From assembly GCF_000633455.1 (NCBI RefSeq), contig NZ_AYMG01000017.1, positions 186,001-250,000 of the forward strand: DNA of 64,000 bases, given 5' to 3'. Below, piece after piece: positions 52,313 through 61,099 of this stretch (its first letter is position 1; every line of letters begins with the position of its first letter). The DNA comes from Pedobacter jeongneungensis. GTDB taxonomy: Bacteria > Bacteroidota > Bacteroidia > Sphingobacteriales > Sphingobacteriaceae. The notes under the pieces were generated by a model that searched no databases, was not told the DNA's origin, and was given only the letters and a program-made list of their open reading frames with translations. Made by a program: the position numbers and the translations under genes.

Positions 52313-52432
52313 ACACATCGAAATTCAGTTTTATACACATTGATTGCGGTCTCATCGTATAGCAACTTTGTGATGTGCAAGCCCGACTGCAAATTTTAGT
52401 AATACGGCAACTTGTTAAAACAGATAGAATTG

Positions 52433-52516
52433 ATGAGAAAGGATTCAAAGCAAATAGCAGAGATTATAAATAGTATTCAAATTAAAGGAGTATTCCGAAA
52501 ATCCTTAAAAGAGTAG
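52433..52516 (+). CDS. Possible 27-residue leader peptide
   Basis: ATG at 52433 encodes MRKDSKQIAEIINSIQIKGV followed by FRKSLKE and a stop 24 bases before the secreted repeat protein. Amphipathic and basic. Could be a leader or an antisense-type small protein; no other support. Confidence 0.3.
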   Translation: MRKDSKQIAEIINSIQIKGVFRKSLKE

Positions 52517-52540
52517 GAATAAAAATTAAATCTAAATAAA

Positions 52541-53221
52541 ATGAAAAAATCAATTCTACTACTAACAGCATTAGCTTTTAGTACTATCGCATTTTCGCAA
52601 CAAAGAACAGTAAAATTTACTAAAGCAGAGCAACAGCAGATGCAGCGGATTCTTGGTAAAGATTTTACGGCGGTATTAGGTGGGCAGGGACAACTGGCTG
52701 TGGTTACGCCTGACAAAGTTGGACAATTGAAATCGACAGCAAGAGGTAGTTTTAGCGGAATGCCTGGACTTGCAGCTAATGCAGTTCTAGCCGCTAACGA
52801 AAAATGGTGGGTTTATAAACAAAGTGGCGATTTGCTTAAGTCTAAATTGGGAGAAGAACGTTTTAACCAATTAAATAAAATCCTTACTAAAAAAGGATTG
52901 GATATTAAGGCGGTTGAAAAACCAGTAGAATTTACCAGGGCGGAGCAACAACAGCTACAAAGGGTTTTGGGTAGAGATTTTACAGCAGTGTTGGGTGACC
53001 AGGGACAGCTGGCAGTTGTTACACCAGACAAAGTTGGACAATTAAAATCGACAGTAAGGGGTGGTTTTAGCGGAATGCCCGGACTTGCAGCTAATGCAGT
53101 TTTAGCCGCTAACGAAAAATGGTGGGTTTATAAACAAAGTGGCGATTTGCTTAAATCTAAACTAGGAGAAGAACGTTTTAACCAGTTAAATTCAATCCTT
53201 GCTAAAAAAGGATTGAATTAA
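52541..53221 (+). CDS. Secreted protein of two near-identical 105-residue repeats
   Basis: 226 residues. Signal peptide MKKSILLLTALAFSTIAFSQ, then unit 1 (about 24-122) and unit 2 (about 129-226). Each holds KAEQQQ/RAEQQQ, DFTAVLG, QGQLAVVTPDKVGQLKST, FSGMPGLAANAVLAANEKWW and a helical end SKLGEERFNQLN. The DNA repeats with a 315-bp step and very few changes, so the duplication is recent or kept uniform. No Cys in the mature part. Family not recognised. Position before HTTM/SdpB-like and SdpA-like genes suggests an exported, processed precursor. Confidence 0.7.
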   Translation: MKKSILLLTALAFSTIAFSQQRTVKFTKAEQQQMQRILGKDFTAVLGGQGQLAVVTPDKVGQLKSTARGSFSGMPGLAANAVLAANEKWWVYKQSGDLLKSKLGEERFNQLNKILTKKGLDIKAVEKPVEFTRAEQQQLQRVLGRDFTAVLGDQGQLAVVTPDKVGQLKSTVRGGFSGMPGLAANAVLAANEKWWVYKQSGDLLKSKLGEERFNQLNSILAKKGLN

Positions 53222-53418
53222 AACCTGATACGCTAGTGCAGCAGTTATTGTTGCACTAGAATATCAGAAGCTATTTAAATTTCAACTGGTTCTTTTACAG
53301 TTATCGCAAATTTTAAAAGGCGCTCAAATTTGAACCCTGCTATACAAAGAAATAACTCAACAAATTTAAATGGTTTCTTAATGTTATTTAAATCAATAAA
53401 ATACCAAAAAAACAGAAA

Positions 53419-54333
53419 ATGGATTTATATAAAATTAAAAGTGTTTTGAAGGAGAATGTGTTTTATAACATTACCTATTGCTATAACGCTAACCAATTAG
53501 AAGTATTTAGAATTTTGGTAGCGCTATTTGCAATTATTTCGATGTTTACATTGGTTTTAGATTACGATGTTTTTTTTGCGCCAAACGGTATAGTTAATTG
53601 GGAGGTTTCTAATGCAAATGCCCTTTGGTTCGAGTGTCATCCGCAAAAAATAGCTGATTTATTGCACGTGTCGCCCCAGTATGTAATGATTTCAATTCTT
53701 ACGGTATATTTTTTAAGCCTTGGTACGTTATTGTTAGGCATTTGGACGAGATTATCAGCCATTATTTGCTTAATTACCTTTACGCTAATTACCAATGTAA
53801 TGTCTTCTTTTGCATTTGGTGTAGATATTTATCAATCGGTATGCTTTTTCTTTCTAACCATATTTCCAACAGGCTATAGCTTGTCGCTAATCAAAAAAGA
53901 TAATTATCCTAGCCTTAACGAGATTAAGCAGATTTGTATTAGGGTATTGCAACTCTATTTAATTATAACTTATATATCGGCTGGATTTGAGAAAGCATTC
54001 ATGTTAAACTGGTGGAATGGGAGGTTTATTTATTTCCTGAGCAACGACCCAACCATTATGACAACAAGTTTTTTTCCAAAAGGCCAAAGTATTCTTTTTT
54101 ATGCCTCTTTTGGGATTATGGTAGTGTTTATAGAATCATCATATTTTCTATTAGTATGGTTTAAGAAAACCAGATTGTACATCATATTGATCATTATATC
54201 AATGCATTTGTTTATTGCACTTTTTATGGACTTGTTGTTCTTTGGACTGCTTCTGATTGTGTTAAATGTAGTGTGTTGGTATCCAGTGTTTTTTGCTAAT
54301 TTAAAATTGAAAGAAAATGATAAAAGCATATAA
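53419..54333 (+). CDS. HTTM-domain membrane protein, SdpB-like
   Basis: 304 residues with about eight transmembrane segments. EVFRILVALFAIISMFTLVL, then a loop containing WFECHPQKIADLLHVSP, FLSLGTLLLGIWTRLSAIIC, DIYQSVCFFFLTIFPTGYSL, YLIITYISAGFEKAF, NWWNGRFIYFLSND and a C-terminal pair. The arrangement matches the HTTM family (vitamin K-dependent carboxylase-like), which includes SdpB, needed for maturation of the SDP toxin in Bacillus subtilis. The next gene overlaps it by 17 bases, implying translational coupling. Carboxylase activity is not implied. Confidence 0.8.
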   Translation: MDLYKIKSVLKENVFYNITYCYNANQLEVFRILVALFAIISMFTLVLDYDVFFAPNGIVNWEVSNANALWFECHPQKIADLLHVSPQYVMISILTVYFLSLGTLLLGIWTRLSAIICLITFTLITNVMSSFAFGVDIYQSVCFFFLTIFPTGYSLSLIKKDNYPSLNEIKQICIRVLQLYLIITYISAGFEKAFMLNWWNGRFIYFLSNDPTIMTTSFFPKGQSILFYASFGIMVVFIESSYFLLVWFKKTRLYIILIIISMHLFIALFMDLLFFGLLLIVLNVVCWYPVFFANLKLKENDKSI

Positions 54334-54832
54334 AATTACTTTCCGAATAATACTGTTAATTGTTTTTTTATCGGTGATGAAAGTTAGTGTCTGGGTTGAT
54401 AAAAATATTGATTGCTACGCACTTTCAGTAACTCAGTCTTTTATTTTTAGGGTTACAAGATTAAATTGGCAGTATGGTTTCTTTACAAGTAAATCTAACA
54501 ATTATCAATTTATTAAAAGCGATATCAGTCTGGTAGATCCTGACAATACTTCGAGAAATATAACTATTGCGAAGGATGAGGGATTGGATAGGCTAGTTTT
54601 GCCCATCAATGCAGTTAGGGTTAACTCTTCAATTCAACAAATGGTAAGAGATACACTCTATTTAGAAGCAGGATCCAGATCTATAGCCTTATATTTATTT
54701 AAAAGACATCCATCCTATAGAAATATTGATTTTTCTATACAAACATATAATAGAAAAATTAAAATCGATCAGACCAGGTTTGCACTTACAACTAAGCTTG
54801 ATACATTATTTAACCGCAGAATTAGTTATTAA
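54317..54832 (+). CDS. SdpA-like small membrane-anchored protein
   Basis: 171 residues. One N-terminal transmembrane segment (ITFRIILLIVFLSVMKVSVW) and an extracytoplasmic domain. The motif RLNWQYGFFTSKS resembles the W-x-F-F-T stretch I recall from SdpA-family proteins; size and order (after the SdpB-like gene) also agree. Overlaps the previous gene by 17 bases. The assignment is inference from one motif plus context. Confidence 0.6.
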   Translation: MIKAYKITFRIILLIVFLSVMKVSVWVDKNIDCYALSVTQSFIFRVTRLNWQYGFFTSKSNNYQFIKSDISLVDPDNTSRNITIAKDEGLDRLVLPINAVRVNSSIQQMVRDTLYLEAGSRSIALYLFKRHPSYRNIDFSIQTYNRKIKIDQTRFALTTKLDTLFNRRISY

Positions 54833-54943
54833 TTTTTCAATAGCATAGCCTATAAAGATTGCTCATTACAATTATTTGTGATTTTATGGACATCAGAAAT
54901 TATAGATAAGCAATTAATCTTAACGTAGCGCAAACGAAATCTT

Positions 54944-55069
54944 ATGGAAAAGCCAATTAGCTTATTTCGAGGAGTTTGCAATTGGTGCAATGGAGGAGTG
55001 CAGACTATAGTAAAATATACAAAGAGAAAAAACAGATTTGCTTCGCTATGGTTAAGGATTAATATCTAA
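54944..55069 (+). pseudogene. 5' fragment of a DCC-family (DUF393) thiol-disulfide oxidoreductase
   Basis: 41 codons reading MEKPISLFRGVCNWCNGGVQ then TIVKYTKRKNRFASL. This is the N-terminus of DCC proteins (FDGVCNLCNGGVQFIIK, RFRFASLQS), with both Cys kept and the conserved Asp changed to Arg. After FASL (codon ends 55048) the sequence turns into the tail of dnaX (stop at 55052-55054 on the other strand), so about 90 residues were lost at a sharp breakpoint. DCC proteins often travel with HTTM proteins, fitting the cassette. Confidence 0.7.
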
Positions 55070-56878
55070 ATTAAACCTTCTGCGCAGTTCATCAAGTTTA
55101 GGGTTTTTGTTTACCAGGTAATCGTATTTTTCGCGGTTACCATAAAGCCTGTTTTCTATTTTACGCTCTACCAGTTTATAGGTAACCTCTACCGCAAAAT
55201 TGCGGAGTTCGTTTCGCAAGAAATTTAAAAGCTCCACAGATTCCTGTTGTATCAGGTGTTCCTGCGTTTTACTCTCTACCGAAATCTCAATCAGTTGAGG
55301 ATTTAAAAGCGTTGGCGCAAAATTGTTTAAAATGGTAAAAAGGTTGATTTTATCCGCAGCTTTAAGCTTTTGAGTATATATGCTCCAGATTTCCAATAGG
55401 CGATCGTAACTAAAAACTTCGCGGGCTTCGCCGGTTGCTTTTTTGGGACCTTTATCTTCTTCCTCCTGCGCAATGCGATCAAAATCATTTAGTGAAGGAA
55501 TGAGCTTACTCGCTGCACCAGCCTTCGAAATATTAATATTGATGGAAGTTGTAGAGGGCGGAGGACTGCTAACCCTGGGCGTTTCCTTTGCTTTTTCTTC
55601 TACAGGGATACTGGGTAAAACAGGTGCACTAATGGTAGGTGCCGGGGCAGAAACAGTGTTTTCGCTTTCGGCTTTTGGCTTCGGGCTTTCAACCTGTTCA
55701 GCTACGACATTAGTTTTTTTTTTATCCTGATCTCCGTCAGTTGCTGTGTTAGTAGTGTTTAAAGGTTGTTGTGCTAAATTGACGACCGACCGGATGTGGC
55801 ACATTTTAATCAGTGCCAACTCTACCTGTAAACGCTGGTTTTTAGAGTTTTTGTAATTTAAATCGCAGGTATTGGCTAAATTCAGCGCTGTTAACAGGAA
55901 CGATAATTCTGTTTGCCTGCACTGATCAAGATATTTTTGCTTGATGTTCTCGCTTACCTCTAATAATTTAATGGTAGCGGCATCTTTACCTACCAGTAGG
56001 TTACGGAAGTGACTGGCCAAACCATTGATAAAGTTGTTGCCATCAAAACCATTGTTCAAAATTTCATCAAACAAGAGCAGGGTCTGACTCACTTCTGCAG
56101 CAGTTAGGTAAGATGTAAGTTTAAAAAAGTAATCGTAATCTAAAATGTTCAGGTTATCGATTACTGCTTTATAAGTGATGTTCTTATTGGCGTAACTTGC
56201 AATCTGATCGAACATCGAAAGCGCATCACGCAATCCACCATCAGCTTTTTGGGCAATAATGTGTAAACCATCACTTTCGAAAGCAATATTTTCGCGTTGT
56301 GCAATTGTTGACAGGTGGCTGGCAATATCTTCTACCTGGATACGGTTGAAATCAAAAATCTGGCAACGCGATAAAATGGTTGGCAGGATTTTATGTTTCT
56401 CGGTAGTAGCCAGAATAAAAATGGCATATGATGGTGGCTCTTCCAACGTTTTCAGAAAGGCATTAAACGCACTTTGTGACAACATGTGAACCTCATCAAT
56501 AATATAAATCTTATATTTTCCGGCTTGTGGCGGTATACGCACCTGCTCAATTAAACTACGGATATCGTCAACTGAGTTGTTCGATGCCGCATCCAATTCG
56601 TGCACATTAAAAGAATGTCCGTTCTGGAATGAAAGGCAATTATCGCATTGGCCGCAAGCTTCCATTTCTGCTGTAGGGTTGGTACAGTTAATGGTTTTGG
56701 CAAGGATACGTGCGCAGGTGGTTTTACCTACCCCACGCGGCCCGCAAAATAAAAATGCCTGGGCAAGCTGGTTATTTTTGATGGCATTTTTTAACGTACC
56801 TGTAATATGCTGCTGGCCAACTACGGTTTCGAAGGTGGCTGGGCGATATTTACGGGCAGAAACGATAAAATTTTCCAT
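55052..56878 (-). CDS. dnaX: DNA polymerase III subunits gamma and tau
   Basis: 608 residues from the ATG at 56878 (a GTG at 56884 would add two). P-loop GPRGVGKT, zinc Cys cluster (CTNPTAEMEACGQCDNC), Walker B/sensor DEVHMLSQSAFNAFLKTLEE, SRC motif LSRCQIFDF. A proline-rich linker (about 390-460) leads to the C-terminal domain. Clamp-loader ATPase of the replisome. The 3' end abuts the truncated DCC fragment. No frameshift signal for a short gamma form was identified. Confidence 0.96.
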   Translation of the reverse strand: MENFIVSARKYRPATFETVVGQQHITGTLKNAIKNNQLAQAFLFCGPRGVGKTTCARILAKTINCTNPTAEMEACGQCDNCLSFQNGHSFNVHELDAASNNSVDDIRSLIEQVRIPPQAGKYKIYIIDEVHMLSQSAFNAFLKTLEEPPSYAIFILATTEKHKILPTILSRCQIFDFNRIQVEDIASHLSTIAQRENIAFESDGLHIIAQKADGGLRDALSMFDQIASYANKNITYKAVIDNLNILDYDYFFKLTSYLTAAEVSQTLLLFDEILNNGFDGNNFINGLASHFRNLLVGKDAATIKLLEVSENIKQKYLDQCRQTELSFLLTALNLANTCDLNYKNSKNQRLQVELALIKMCHIRSVVNLAQQPLNTTNTATDGDQDKKKTNVVAEQVESPKPKAESENTVSAPAPTISAPVLPSIPVEEKAKETPRVSSPPPSTTSININISKAGAASKLIPSLNDFDRIAQEEEDKGPKKATGEAREVFSYDRLLEIWSIYTQKLKAADKINLFTILNNFAPTLLNPQLIEISVESKTQEHLIQQESVELLNFLRNELRNFAVEVTYKLVERKIENRLYGNREKYDYLVNKNPKLDELRRRFNLDINP

Positions 56879-57014
56879 CGGCACGAAAATAGGAAAAATT
56901 TAGGTGTTGTAAGATTGAAAAGTTGGAATGTGGAAAAGTTGAAATTCTTGAACAATTTGTAAAAGAGTGCGTAACATTTAATAATAAAATTAATCTAATC
57001 ATAAAACTTTATAA

Positions 57015-57761
57015 ATGAGGACATTAATTTTTATTAGCGCGATATTGTTGTCTTTTGCAGGCACTTCGATGGCACAGGTTGATACTATAAATGCACAAAA
57101 CCATAAATTGGTAATGAGCAATCTGAAAGAGGGAAAAAACAGCTACCTGGTTTATATGACAGATTCTCTTGAAACGAAACGGACTGTCGGCGATATATGG
57201 GAAAGAACAACTGCTTTTAAAAAAAGAGATAAAAGTGACGTTGTAGAATTTGGCTGGAAATGGCTTCACAACGATTCTCTAATTGCCACAATAACTAATA
57301 TTTGTGATAGAAAAACGCTGGAGCCAATTTATCATTATGCAAATTATAAACGCAGAGGTATTTTTGCCTACGATTATAAAAATGGCTTGATGCAGCCATC
57401 TGATAGCGTGAAAAATAATGATGCAATAAAAAAAGGTCCGGTTAAATTGGATATTCCGATCATTTCGTGGGAGCAGGATTTAGAAACTTATGCCTTATTA
57501 CCAGTTAAAAAGGTTGGCCAGCAATTTGATATTTCCTTTTTCGATCCCAACGAAAAATCAGCAACTTACCACCGCTATGAAGTGGTTGGCAAAGATAATT
57601 TGAAATTGAATGCAGATATTTCGGCTAATTGTTGGCTGCTTAAAATTAATTACACCAAAGATAGTTATGCGATTTTCTGGCTAACCGAGAAATCAAAAGA
57701 GGTGATTAAAATGAAAGAATATTATAAGGGTAACTATCGTATAAAAGTGAAGCAATATTAA
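57015..57761 (+). CDS. Hypothetical secreted protein
   Basis: 248 residues, signal peptide to SMAQ. Beta-rich single domain (NHKLVMSNLKEGKNSYLVYM, EFGWKWLHNDSLIATITNI, QFDISFFDPNEKSATYHRYE, YAIFWLTEKSKEVIKMKEYY) resembling DUF3108-like periplasmic proteins. Divergent from dnaX, convergent with the next gene, leaving 4 bases between stops. Confidence 0.65.
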   Translation: MRTLIFISAILLSFAGTSMAQVDTINAQNHKLVMSNLKEGKNSYLVYMTDSLETKRTVGDIWERTTAFKKRDKSDVVEFGWKWLHNDSLIATITNICDRKTLEPIYHYANYKRRGIFAYDYKNGLMQPSDSVKNNDAIKKGPVKLDIPIISWEQDLETYALLPVKKVGQQFDISFFDPNEKSATYHRYEVVGKDNLKLNADISANCWLLKINYTKDSYAIFWLTEKSKEVIKMKEYYKGNYRIKVKQY

Positions 57762-57765
57762 TAAT

Positions 57766-58530
57766 CTAAGGGTGAAGGCGGTAAAACTGTTTATAGTTGC
57801 TTTCAAATGCATCAAAACTACCATAAGTAAGCTCAATAGCCTCTTCAGTATCATGTCCTTGTGCAGTTAATTTTATAATATTTTTTAGCGCTTTGGTACT
57901 TTTGTTTTTGATGAAATAGTAGATTATACTGTATGCCGTATTATAGTTGTCATCTATGCCGTGTCCATAAAAGGTGCCATCGTATATTTTGAAAAACTTT
58001 TTTAATCTTTCTGTATCACTGTCGGCTATGCCTGCTTTTATGCTTTTAATGCGATAGGTTTGAGGGTATGAATATAAATTTCCTTCGCTGTCAAAATCCA
58101 GTGTTTCGAAAAACTCCGCTAATCCTTCATTTAGCCACTTAGGCGATTTTTTATAATTAAACTGAAAAATGCTATGACTGGCCTCGTGCAAGGCCACGGG
58201 AATAAAATCGCCGCTCTTCATGATAAAAGCCTGGTTTATTGCCGGGATGTAGAATCCGGTTGATGATGGCGCGTTGTACTTGTTTTTTTCTATGCGGTAA
58301 TCTTTAGATTTTCCGTAAATGTTGATTTTAACGGGTACAGTGATGTTCTCACTGGTTTCGAAAATCTCATTACAAAACATTCTCTCGTAAGCAATCAGTT
58401 TTTCTATTTTCTTTTGCTCGCTATCACTTATTTTGCAATTAACCAGGTTGATTTCGACATATTGGGCGTAAGTAGAGAGGCTGATCAGATTGGTAAATAT
58501 TAAAAATATTAATAGGAAAGGCTTGTTCAT
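57766..58530 (-). CDS. Secreted zinc metallopeptidase-like protein (DUF1570/peptidase MA type)
   Basis: 254 residues; signal peptide to TYAQ. The stretch VALHEASHSIFQF gives the HExxH zinc site and WLNEGLAEFFE the downstream Glu, as in gluzincin peptidases with a DUF1570-like layout. Periplasmic or secreted; substrate unknown. Confidence 0.75.
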   Translation of the reverse strand: MNKPFLLIFLIFTNLISLSTYAQYVEINLVNCKISDSEQKKIEKLIAYERMFCNEIFETSENITVPVKINIYGKSKDYRIEKNKYNAPSSTGFYIPAINQAFIMKSGDFIPVALHEASHSIFQFNYKKSPKWLNEGLAEFFETLDFDSEGNLYSYPQTYRIKSIKAGIADSDTERLKKFFKIYDGTFYGHGIDDNYNTAYSIIYYFIKNKSTKALKNIIKLTAQGHDTEEAIELTYGSFDAFESNYKQFYRLHP

Positions 58531-58554
58531 ATTTTAAAAACTTGTTCTAATATA

Positions 58555-59418
58555 TTATTTAATTACGGATTTCAATTCATGTCTATACTCCGAAGCACTT
58601 TTACCCGTAAATTCCTTAAATAATTTATTAAAGTGGCTAAAATTGTTAAAACCGCTTTCGTAAGAAATGTTGGCGATACTGATCGGTTTTTCGGCCAAAA
58701 GTTTTGAAGCATGTACCACACGGTATTCATTTACAAAATGCGTAAAGGTTTTTTTGGTAATCTTTTTAAAATAACGGCAAAATGAAGGAACGGTCATACT
58801 CGACATTTCTGCCACATGCTGTAGACTGATTTGATCCTGAAAATGATCTTTCACATAATTGAAAATCATATTGATGCGGTCGTTATCCTGCACCTGCATT
58901 TCCATCGAAAAGCCATCAGCGTTTAAAATTTTATAATCGTTAGCCAGTTCGAGTTCCTTTAAAACACTCAATAAAGTTAAAAGCCTCTCAAAAGGTGCCT
59001 GGTCATCCATCATTTCTATCCTGTCGCCAACCAAATTCATGGTTTCGCTGCCAAAAGCGATCCCGTCCTTCGCTTTATCGAATAATTCGTGGATGCCTTT
59101 AATTTCCTGCAGACCTAAAAAAGTACTGCCCAAAAAATCCGGCTTCATCTGGATCACCGTTTCATTTTTGTTCCCGGTGTTGGTATCGGTAAAACCGCAA
59201 TGGGGCAGGTTGCTGCCAATCAGGATGAGATCGCCATCGGTATAATAAGAAACGTGACTGCCGATCTGCCTTTTGCCGGCACCACCGTTTACAAATACCA
59301 TTTCGATTTCCGGATGGTAATGCCAGAGATGTGCCATGTTATTGGCATTTTCTACATATTTTGAATAATAGAATGAACTACCGAAAGAGGGTTCGACAAC
59401 CTCGAAACTTGGTTTCAT
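58555..59418 (-). CDS. AraC-family transcriptional regulator with cupin domain
   Basis: 287 residues. N-terminal cupin-like sensor (HLWHYHPEIEMVFVNGGAGK, GDLILIGSNLPH) and C-terminal double helix-turn-helix (ISLQHVAEMSSMTVPSFCRY, FKKITKKTF and ISYESGFNNFSHFNKLFKEF with TGKSASEYR). Binds a small ligand, probably a sugar; target genes not evident. Followed downstream by the peptidase gene in the same direction, 24 bases away. Confidence 0.9.
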   Translation of the reverse strand: MKPSFEVVEPSFGSSFYYSKYVENANNMAHLWHYHPEIEMVFVNGGAGKRQIGSHVSYYTDGDLILIGSNLPHCGFTDTNTGNKNETVIQMKPDFLGSTFLGLQEIKGIHELFDKAKDGIAFGSETMNLVGDRIEMMDDQAPFERLLTLLSVLKELELANDYKILNADGFSMEMQVQDNDRINMIFNYVKDHFQDQISLQHVAEMSSMTVPSFCRYFKKITKKTFTHFVNEYRVVHASKLLAEKPISIANISYESGFNNFSHFNKLFKEFTGKSASEYRHELKSVIK

Positions 59419-59600
59419 TATTTCCTGAATTATGCTTCTAATTTATATAAAAAATATGCTTTATTATAACTTTTGATAAAATCGGTATTAAACTGGGGTA
59501 ATATAGCATAGAAAGTGGAAAATATGCAACTAACTATGTGCAAATTACCTTCTTACCTTAGTACCATCATATAATGATTAACTCTTTAAAAATATTGGTT

Positions 59601-60194
59601 ATGAAAAAGTTCTTAAAAATCGGTTTAATAGCAGCTTTATTTTTTACTACTACGGGTGTTCACGCTAACGATGATGATTTTACACTAAAGGTAAAAGGCG
59701 AAAAAGAAAAATATATCCGTTTTACTGCTGATAAGGCAGAAAATGTGAATTTATCACTTCTGGGTTCAGATGATGAGGTGCTGTTTGAAGAAAACATTCA
59801 CGCTGCAGCGTTCTCAAGCAAAGTTTATGATTTAAATGCACTTCCTGACGGAAAATATATACTTAAAGTAGAGTCTGATTTAAAACTGGCTAAATATACA
59901 GTGACCATTAAAGATGGTGAGGCTGTTGTTTCTGAGCCGAAAATCTCTAATATCTTTAAACCTGTTTATACTCAAAAAGATCAGGTAGTTACGCTTAATC
60001 TTGAAAATTTAGATAAAAGCCCAATCGAAGTTAAAGTATACAACGAATACAATGATGAGGTTTACAACGAGGTTTTCAAAGATAAAGAGCAGCTGACCAA
60101 AAAATTCAATATCAGCAAAACGGATTCAAGAGAGTTAACCTTCGTAGTTAAATTTAAAGATGAATCTTTCGTTAAAACGATACAAACTTACTAA
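59601..60194 (+). CDS. Hypothetical secreted protein with two beta-sandwich domains
   Basis: 197 residues from the ATG at 59601 (a start at 59574 would precede the signal peptide by nine residues). Signal peptide to GVHAND. Two similar beta domains: FTLKVKGEKEKYIRFTADKA with LPDGKYILKVESD, and FKPVYTQKDQVVTLNLENLD with VEVKVYNEYNDEVYNE. The second resembles T9SS C-terminal sorting folds but lacks a clear signal. Function unknown. Confidence 0.6.
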   Translation: MKKFLKIGLIAALFFTTTGVHANDDDFTLKVKGEKEKYIRFTADKAENVNLSLLGSDDEVLFEENIHAAAFSSKVYDLNALPDGKYILKVESDLKLAKYTVTIKDGEAVVSEPKISNIFKPVYTQKDQVVTLNLENLDKSPIEVKVYNEYNDEVYNEVFKDKEQLTKKFNISKTDSRELTFVVKFKDESFVKTIQTY

Positions 60195-60244
60195 CAATAA
60201 CAGCTAATTGATATAGGGGGATTGTCTTGATAGATAATTCCCCT

Positions 60245-60370
60245 TTTTTTATGTAAGATGGATGATATAAGATGGATAATGTGATATTCATGGTTTTCAA
60301 TTTCCATCATCCGTTTTCCATCTTCCATTTTCAAACACCCATCATTTACCTTTTCCATCTACATTATAAA
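60245..60370. repeat. Degenerate GATGGA/TCCATC repeats
   Basis: Alternating AGATGGAT and TTTCCATC phrases between the previous gene and the rpsF promoter. The same phrase family as at 31.65-32.40, 61.60 and 63.18-63.24 kb. Confidence 0.6.
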
Positions 60371-60383
60371 ATGTAACTAATCC

Positions 60384-60414
60384 TTTGATTTTAAGAAAAA
60401 TATTGTTACTTTTG
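60384..60414 (+). promoter_or_regulatory. Promoter of the ribosomal protein operon
   Basis: TTTG (60384-60387), 19 bp, TACTTTTG (60407-60414): exact consensus. Transcription from about 60421 gives a 47-base leader with a small CCCG/CGGG hairpin (near 60419-60436) before rpsF. Confidence 0.85.
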
Positions 60415-60467
60415 CATCCCCGTAATATACCTCGGGATTAAAAAATTAAAAAACTTAATTAATAACA

Positions 60468-60824
60468 ATGAATCAGTACGAAACTGTTATCGTTCTAACC
60501 CCGTTGTTATCAGAAGAGGCTGCAAAAGAGGCATTAGCCAAATTTAAAGCAGTTCTTACTGACAACAGTGCCGAAATTATCCAGGAAGATAATTGGGGTT
60601 TGAGAAAATTAGCGTATCCAATTGATAAAAAATCAAACGGATTCTTCAACTTAACTGAATACAAAGCTTCAGGAGATTTGATCGCAAAATTAGAGCTTGA
60701 ATTAAAACGCGATGAGCGTGTGTTACGTTTCTTAACTATCCGTTTAGATAAACACGCAATTGCTTACAATGAGAAAAAGCGTAGTGGTGCTTTTAACAAA
60801 AAAACTAAGGAGGTTGCAGCGTAA
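60468..60824 (+). CDS. rpsF: 30S ribosomal protein S6
   Basis: 118 residues. MNQYETVIVLTPLLSEEAAK, DNWGLRKLAYPIDKKSNGFF and ELELKRDERVLRFLTIRLDK are the S6 signatures; the acidic tail of some species is replaced by a basic KKRSGAFNKKTKE. Binds S18 on the small subunit. First gene of the standard rpsF-rpsR-rplI operon. Confidence 0.97.
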   Translation: MNQYETVIVLTPLLSEEAAKEALAKFKAVLTDNSAEIIQEDNWGLRKLAYPIDKKSNGFFNLTEYKASGDLIAKLELELKRDERVLRFLTIRLDKHAIAYNEKKRSGAFNKKTKEVAA

Positions 60825-61087
60825 TGGCAAGAGAACAAATTCAATACGTAACTGCCCCTAAAGTAGAGGATAACCGTAAAAAATATTGCCGTTTCAAGAA
60901 AAACGGAATTAAATACATCGATTACAAGGATGCAAATTTCTTGTTGAAATTTATTAACGATCAAGGTAAATTATTACCACGCCGTTTAACTGGTACTTCG
61001 TTAAAATTCCAACGTAAAGTGGCTCAGGCAGTTAAACGTGCCCGTCATATCGGTTTGTTACCTTTCGTTGCTGATCAATTAAAATAG
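60824..61087 (+). CDS. rpsR: 30S ribosomal protein S18
   Basis: 87 residues. CRFKKNGIKYIDYKDANFLL, GKLLPRRLTGTSLKFQRKVA and KRARHIGLLPFVAD. One-base overlap with rpsF (TAATG), so translation is coupled. One Cys near the N-terminus. Confidence 0.97.
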   Translation: MAREQIQYVTAPKVEDNRKKYCRFKKNGIKYIDYKDANFLLKFINDQGKLLPRRLTGTSLKFQRKVAQAVKRARHIGLLPFVADQLK

Positions 61088-61099
61088 GAGGCTAGAGAT

